64,000 bases of DNA from Calditrichota bacterium (GTDB lineage: Bacteria; Electryoneota; RPQS01): contig JACJVZ010000004.1 in assembly GCA_020637445.1 (NCBI GenBank), positions 1 through 64,000 of the forward strand. The letters are read 5' to 3'. The number at the start of each line of letters is the position of its first letter. Positions within the stretch are counted from its first letter, which is position 1. The translations under genes and the position numbers were made by a program. This document shows positions 60,537 to 64,000 of the stretch, in pieces. The notes below the pieces were generated by a model. That model saw nothing but the letters and a program-made list of their open reading frames with translations. It did not search any database and was not told where the DNA came from.

Positions 60537-63500
60537 ATGTTTGATTTTATGATTAAGCAATCGCTCACAAAGCGGTTTCACGTCTTGCTTGCGGCGCTCG
60601 TTTTGCTGATCGGGGGAACCTACGTCGCTCTGCAAATGCCGATTGATATTTTCCCGGATCTCACCGCACCTACGGTCACGGTCATGGCCGACGTGCACGG
60701 ATTTGCTCCGGAAGAAATCGAGAGCCTCGTGGCCTTTCCCATCGAATCGTCCATGAATGGTGCCACCGGAGTGCGCCGCGTTCGCTCGTCGATATCCACG
60801 GGCATGGCCATCATCTGGGTCGAATTTAATTGGGGAACGGACATATTACAAGCGAGGCAGGTGGTCACGGAAAGACTGCAATCAATGATGAGCAGTCTTC
60901 CGCCCGGCATGGAACCGCCGATACTTGCTCCGATCTCGTCCATCATGGGCGAGGTGATGCTGATTAGCGTACAGAGTGACTCGCTGCTCCCGATGGATCT
61001 GCGCTCGTACTCAGATAACATCCTGCGCAAAAGACTGCTTGCGATACCCGGCGTTGCGCAGGTGATACCGATTGGTATGCAGGTAAAGCAATACCAAATT
61101 GTCGTCAAACCGGAAAAACTGCTGGCCTACAATGTTTCGCTTGAAGAAGTAGTTGAGGCAGCGAAGCTATCGAGCGAAAACACGACCGGCGGCTATCTGC
61201 TCGAAGGCGGACGCGAACATTTGATTCGTGGAATCGGCCGCGTTGAGTCGGTCGACGACATCGGCCGCACGGTTGTAACCACACGCAACGGAGTGCCGAT
61301 CCTGATTGATCAAGTGGCTGATGTGAAAGTGGATGGCAGCGTGGCTCTGGGAAACGCTTCCGTCGACGGAACAGACGCGGTCATTCTGTCCGTACAGAAA
61401 CAGCCCGGCGCCAACACGCTCGAGCTAACCAAACGTATCGAGACTGCGGCCGTAGAGCTGCAGCGGCTCGCTCCAGCGGATGTAAAAGTTCGCGCCGATG
61501 TCTTCAGACAGGCGAATTTCATCGAAGTAGCCGTCCGCAACGTGATGAACGCGCTGCGCGACGGCGCGATCTTAGTGACGATAATTCTGCTCCTCTTTCT
61601 CGGCAACGTGCGCACGACGTTCATCAGTCTGATGGCGATCCCGATTTCTCTGGTCGTCGCCGTGATCGCGTTGAAATTAATGGGAAGTTCGGTCAATACC
61701 ATGACGCTCGGCGGTTTGGCAATTGCCATCGGACTGCTGGTGGATGACGCCATCATTGACGTCGAAAACGTATTTCGAAGACTCCGGTTGAACGCTCTAA
61801 AGCCCGCAAGTGAGAAACGCTCTGTCTTTGAAGTGATTTATCGCGCTTCGTTGGAAGTTCGAAAACCGATTGTTGTGGCGACGTTAATTATCATCGCGGT
61901 ATTCGCGCCGCTCTTCTTTCTGTCCGGTGTGGAGGGACGCCTTCTCCAACCGCTCGGCGCGTCGTTCATCATTTCGATTCTCGCCTCGCTCTTTGTCGCC
62001 GTGACAGTCGTACCGGCGTTGTCGTACTATCTTTTGGGCAAGCTGAAATCGAACCAGATTGAACACGAATCATTAGTCGTACGAAAGCTGAAACAGGTTT
62101 ACAAGCCAACAGTTGACTTCGCATTGAAAAATGCCTCGACCGTGATTACCGTTTCCGTTTTTCTGCTCGTTGGATCGGTGGTTCTCTACAGCCGTTTCGG
62201 TCAAGCCTTTCTGCCCGAATTCAACGAAGGGTCGCTTACGGTCATTTCAGTTTCACCACCCGGAACGTCGTTGGCCGAATCCAACGAGATCGGCGAAATG
62301 ATCGAGCAAATTGTCTTGTCTCAGCCGGGCGTGGCCGGCGTTGCGCGCCGTACTGGACGTGGCGAGATGGACGAACATGCACTTGGCTCGAACGCGACCG
62401 AAATGGAATGCCGATTGGAGCCGGATATTGACAAAGAACATCTGCTGGAACAGCTTCGCACTCATTTGGCGATGGTACCCGGCACGTTCATTAGCATCGG
62501 CCAGCCGATTTCCCACCGCATTGACCACATGTTGAGCGGAACGCAAGCAGCCATCGCGGTGAAACTCTACGGCGAAGATCTGACTGAGCTCCGCAATTCG
62601 GCAGAGCTGATTAAGAAAGAAATGGAACAAATCGAAGGGATTGTGGATCTCTCCGTCGAACCGCAAATCGAAGTGCCGCAATTGCGCATCAAAATGAACC
62701 GCGAAGCAATGAGTCAATACGGTGTTAAACCCGTGGAACTTGCCGAAGCGGTTGAAACAGCGTACAACGGCACAGTGGTCGGTCGCGTGATGGAAGGACA
62801 GTTTGCCTACGAAATGATTGTGCGCTACGATCCCTCGGCGAAAGCTGACACCGCAGCAATTGTTCGCACGCCGTTCCACACTCCGACGGGACATTTCGTC
62901 ATGCTGCGCGATCTGGCATATGTTTATAGCGCAACCGGGCCGAGCATGATTTCGCGCGAAAATGTCAGTCGTAAAATTGTCATTCAATCCAACGTCGCGG
63001 GACGCAGTTTGGGCGACGTCGTCGGTGACGTCCAATCACGCGTCGCAGCGAACGTGAACTTGCCCGACGGTTACTATGTGTCCTACGGCGGTCAGTTTGA
63101 AAGCGCCGAAAGCGCAGGCAAGGTCATCGGAATCCTGACCGTGCTCGCAATCTTGGTAATAATCATCCTGTTGTTCACCGAGTTCGGCAACCTGCGTGAC
63201 GCCTTACTCGTAATGGTGAATTTACCGTTGGCATTGATCGGCGGCGTTGCGGCGATCGGCATAACCGACGGCATCGTCTCCATTGCAAGTATGGTCGGTT
63301 TTGTGACGTTATTTGGAATCGCAGCGCGCAACGGTATCTTGCTGATTTCGCACTATCATCACCTGATGGAAGAAGAAGGTGTCTCCTTCCGCGAAGCGAT
63401 TGTGCAAGGAAGTATCGAACGCATGAGTCCAATTCTGATGACTGCTCTGTGTGCGGGGCTTGCTCTGATTCCTCTGGCACTCGGCGGAGGTCAACCCGGC

Positions 63501-63632
63501 AAAGAGATCGAAACTCCCATGGCCATCGTAATTCTCGGCGGATTGATTTCGTCCACCGCATTGAACATGGTCGTCGTTCCGGCCCTGTATCTGAAGTTCG
63601 GGCGTAAACGAAAACTTGTGACAAACCGGTGA
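60537..63632 (+). CDS. CzcA/CusA-type heavy-metal RND permease
   Basis: 1031 residues with a GAGGAGG site five bases upstream. TM1, then MPIDIFPDLTAPTVTVM; two large periplasmic loops; TM4 with Asp403-Asp404 (AIGLLVDDAIIDVENVFRRL), the HME-like relay with ENVFRRL; second half with GYYVSYGGQFESAESA, GFVTLFGIAARNGILLISHY, RMSPILMTALCAGLALIPLA and GKEIETPMAIVILGGLISST. Family placement agrees with the His-rich partners. It exports divalent or monovalent metal cations; Co/Zn/Cd, Cu and Ag cannot be told apart from sequence. A long hairpin follows. Confidence 0.93.
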   Translation: MFDFMIKQSLTKRFHVLLAALVLLIGGTYVALQMPIDIFPDLTAPTVTVMADVHGFAPEEIESLVAFPIESSMNGATGVRRVRSSISTGMAIIWVEFNWGTDILQARQVVTERLQSMMSSLPPGMEPPILAPISSIMGEVMLISVQSDSLLPMDLRSYSDNILRKRLLAIPGVAQVIPIGMQVKQYQIVVKPEKLLAYNVSLEEVVEAAKLSSENTTGGYLLEGGREHLIRGIGRVESVDDIGRTVVTTRNGVPILIDQVADVKVDGSVALGNASVDGTDAVILSVQKQPGANTLELTKRIETAAVELQRLAPADVKVRADVFRQANFIEVAVRNVMNALRDGAILVTIILLLFLGNVRTTFISLMAIPISLVVAVIALKLMGSSVNTMTLGGLAIAIGLLVDDAIIDVENVFRRLRLNALKPASEKRSVFEVIYRASLEVRKPIVVATLIIIAVFAPLFFLSGVEGRLLQPLGASFIISILASLFVAVTVVPALSYYLLGKLKSNQIEHESLVVRKLKQVYKPTVDFALKNASTVITVSVFLLVGSVVLYSRFGQAFLPEFNEGSLTVISVSPPGTSLAESNEIGEMIEQIVLSQPGVAGVARRTGRGEMDEHALGSNATEMECRLEPDIDKEHLLEQLRTHLAMVPGTFISIGQPISHRIDHMLSGTQAAIAVKLYGEDLTELRNSAELIKKEMEQIEGIVDLSVEPQIEVPQLRIKMNREAMSQYGVKPVELAEAVETAYNGTVVGRVMEGQFAYEMIVRYDPSAKADTAAIVRTPFHTPTGHFVMLRDLAYVYSATGPSMISRENVSRKIVIQSNVAGRSLGDVVGDVQSRVAANVNLPDGYYVSYGGQFESAESAGKVIGILTVLAILVIIILLFTEFGNLRDALLVMVNLPLALIGGVAAIGITDGIVSIASMVGFVTLFGIAARNGILLISHYHHLMEEEGVSFREAIVQGSIERMSPILMTALCAGLALIPLALGGGQPGKEIETPMAIVILGGLISSTALNMVVVPALYLKFGRKRKLVTNR

Positions 63633-63640
63633 AGCGGAGC

Positions 63641-63692
63641 GAAATACAGGGGGTGGCGACACGTCCGCCCCTTGTATTTCCCCGTTGTTTTC
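63641..63692 (+). terminator. Terminator after the metal-efflux operon
   Basis: GAAATACA (63641-63648) pairs with TGTATTTC at the 3' end of a long imperfect stem closed by GGGG/CCCC and GG/CC pairs, ending near 63680, then CCCGTTGTTTT. Confidence 0.7.
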
Positions 63693-63722
63693 CGTAACAT
63701 GAAACATGGAACGGAGCACAAA

Positions 63723-64000
63723 ATGAACTCTATTCGCACAGGCGCGTATCTCGGTCTGGCGGCGGCGCTCTTATTCGGCGCGTCCACACCGCTGGCAAAA
63801 TCGCTGCTGCACGAAGTTGATCCCGGTCTGCTTGCAGGACTGCTTTATCTCGGCGCGGGATTTGGTTTGGGCGGATTACAGTTCGGACGAAGAATTGTTT
63901 CAGGAAAACGCCGCACTTCTGAAGGCGCTCTGACCAAGCGGGACTGGCCGTGGCTTGCAGGTGCAGTTCTTGCGGGCGGAGTAGTCGGCCCCGTATTGTT
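63723..64000 (+). CDS. EamA/DMT-family transporter, N-terminal part
   Basis: About 92 codons run off the window end from ATG 63723 (GGAG six bases upstream). The product begins GAYLGLAAALLFGASTPLAK, then LLAGLLYLGAGFGLGGLQ and TKRDWPWLAGAVLAGGVVGP, the first three helices of an EamA-domain drug/metabolite transporter with the typical STPLAK end of TM1. Ten helices would be expected in the full protein. Substrate unknown. It lies after a terminator, so it is a separate transcript from the metal pump. Confidence 0.88.
   Translation, partial: MNSIRTGAYLGLAAALLFGASTPLAKSLLHEVDPGLLAGLLYLGAGFGLGGLQFGRRIVSGKRRTSEGALTKRDWPWLAGAVLAGGVVGPVL

Overview
The window (roughly 50% GC, gene-dense, with Shine-Dalgarno sequences and intrinsic terminators) comes from a Gram-negative, FCB-group-like bacterium. 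The evidence is a type IX secretion (T9SS) style C-terminal domain (PNPFNSST...GLYFVKL) at the end of the 32349-34334 product, a row of very large secreted multidomain proteins, TolC/RND envelope machinery, and S74-domain proteins outside any phage. The sequence alone does not settle the phylum; an uncultured FCB candidate lineage (Zixibacteria, Electryoneota or Calditrichota-like) is an inference.

Layout. (1) 1-275: tail of a heavy-metal RND pump. (2) 317-13965: two ~200-bp imperfect direct repeats, each ending in what looks like the 3' tail of a tmRNA/tRNA gene, bracket about 13.4 kb. That segment holds an OmpR-type two-component system, a PepSY-like periplasmic protein, an outer-membrane beta-barrel, a complete TolC/adaptor/RND-permease operon, and an envelope-lipid cassette (lipid kinase, PAP2, START-like, PAP2). 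(3) 14414-18632: an NtrB/NtrC-like pair, an exported rubrerythrin and a DUF2231 membrane protein. (4) 18738-39372: giant secreted proteins, namely IPT/TIG, InlB-type repeat, M36-like metalloprotease with five PPC-like repeats, a Cys-rich PPC-like protein, a T9SS-tailed propeller, and an operon of two S74/YadA-head proteins plus a small partner. Two IS3-type transposon ends lie here, one fused to a decapitated secreted-protein gene. (5) 39681-44998, minus strand: a vWA+LamG protein and a pair of unknown exported proteins. (6) 45619-51347: a chaperone-usher-like pilus locus (two subunit-like proteins, chaperone, usher), the most unusual item here. (7) 52098-56945: a 14-blade double propeller fused to a probable beta-solenoid, and a TPR protein. 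(8) 57337-63632: a His-rich small exported protein and a CzcC/CzcB/CzcA-type metal-efflux operon. (9) 63723-64000: start of an EamA-type transporter.

Most of the window is cell-envelope biology: two tripartite efflux systems, lipid-phosphate turnover, surface adhesins and secreted enzymes. At least six secreted proteins end, or nearly end, in the same fibronectin-III-like module, while only one has the classical T9SS tail. That module may be a second anchoring or sorting signal.
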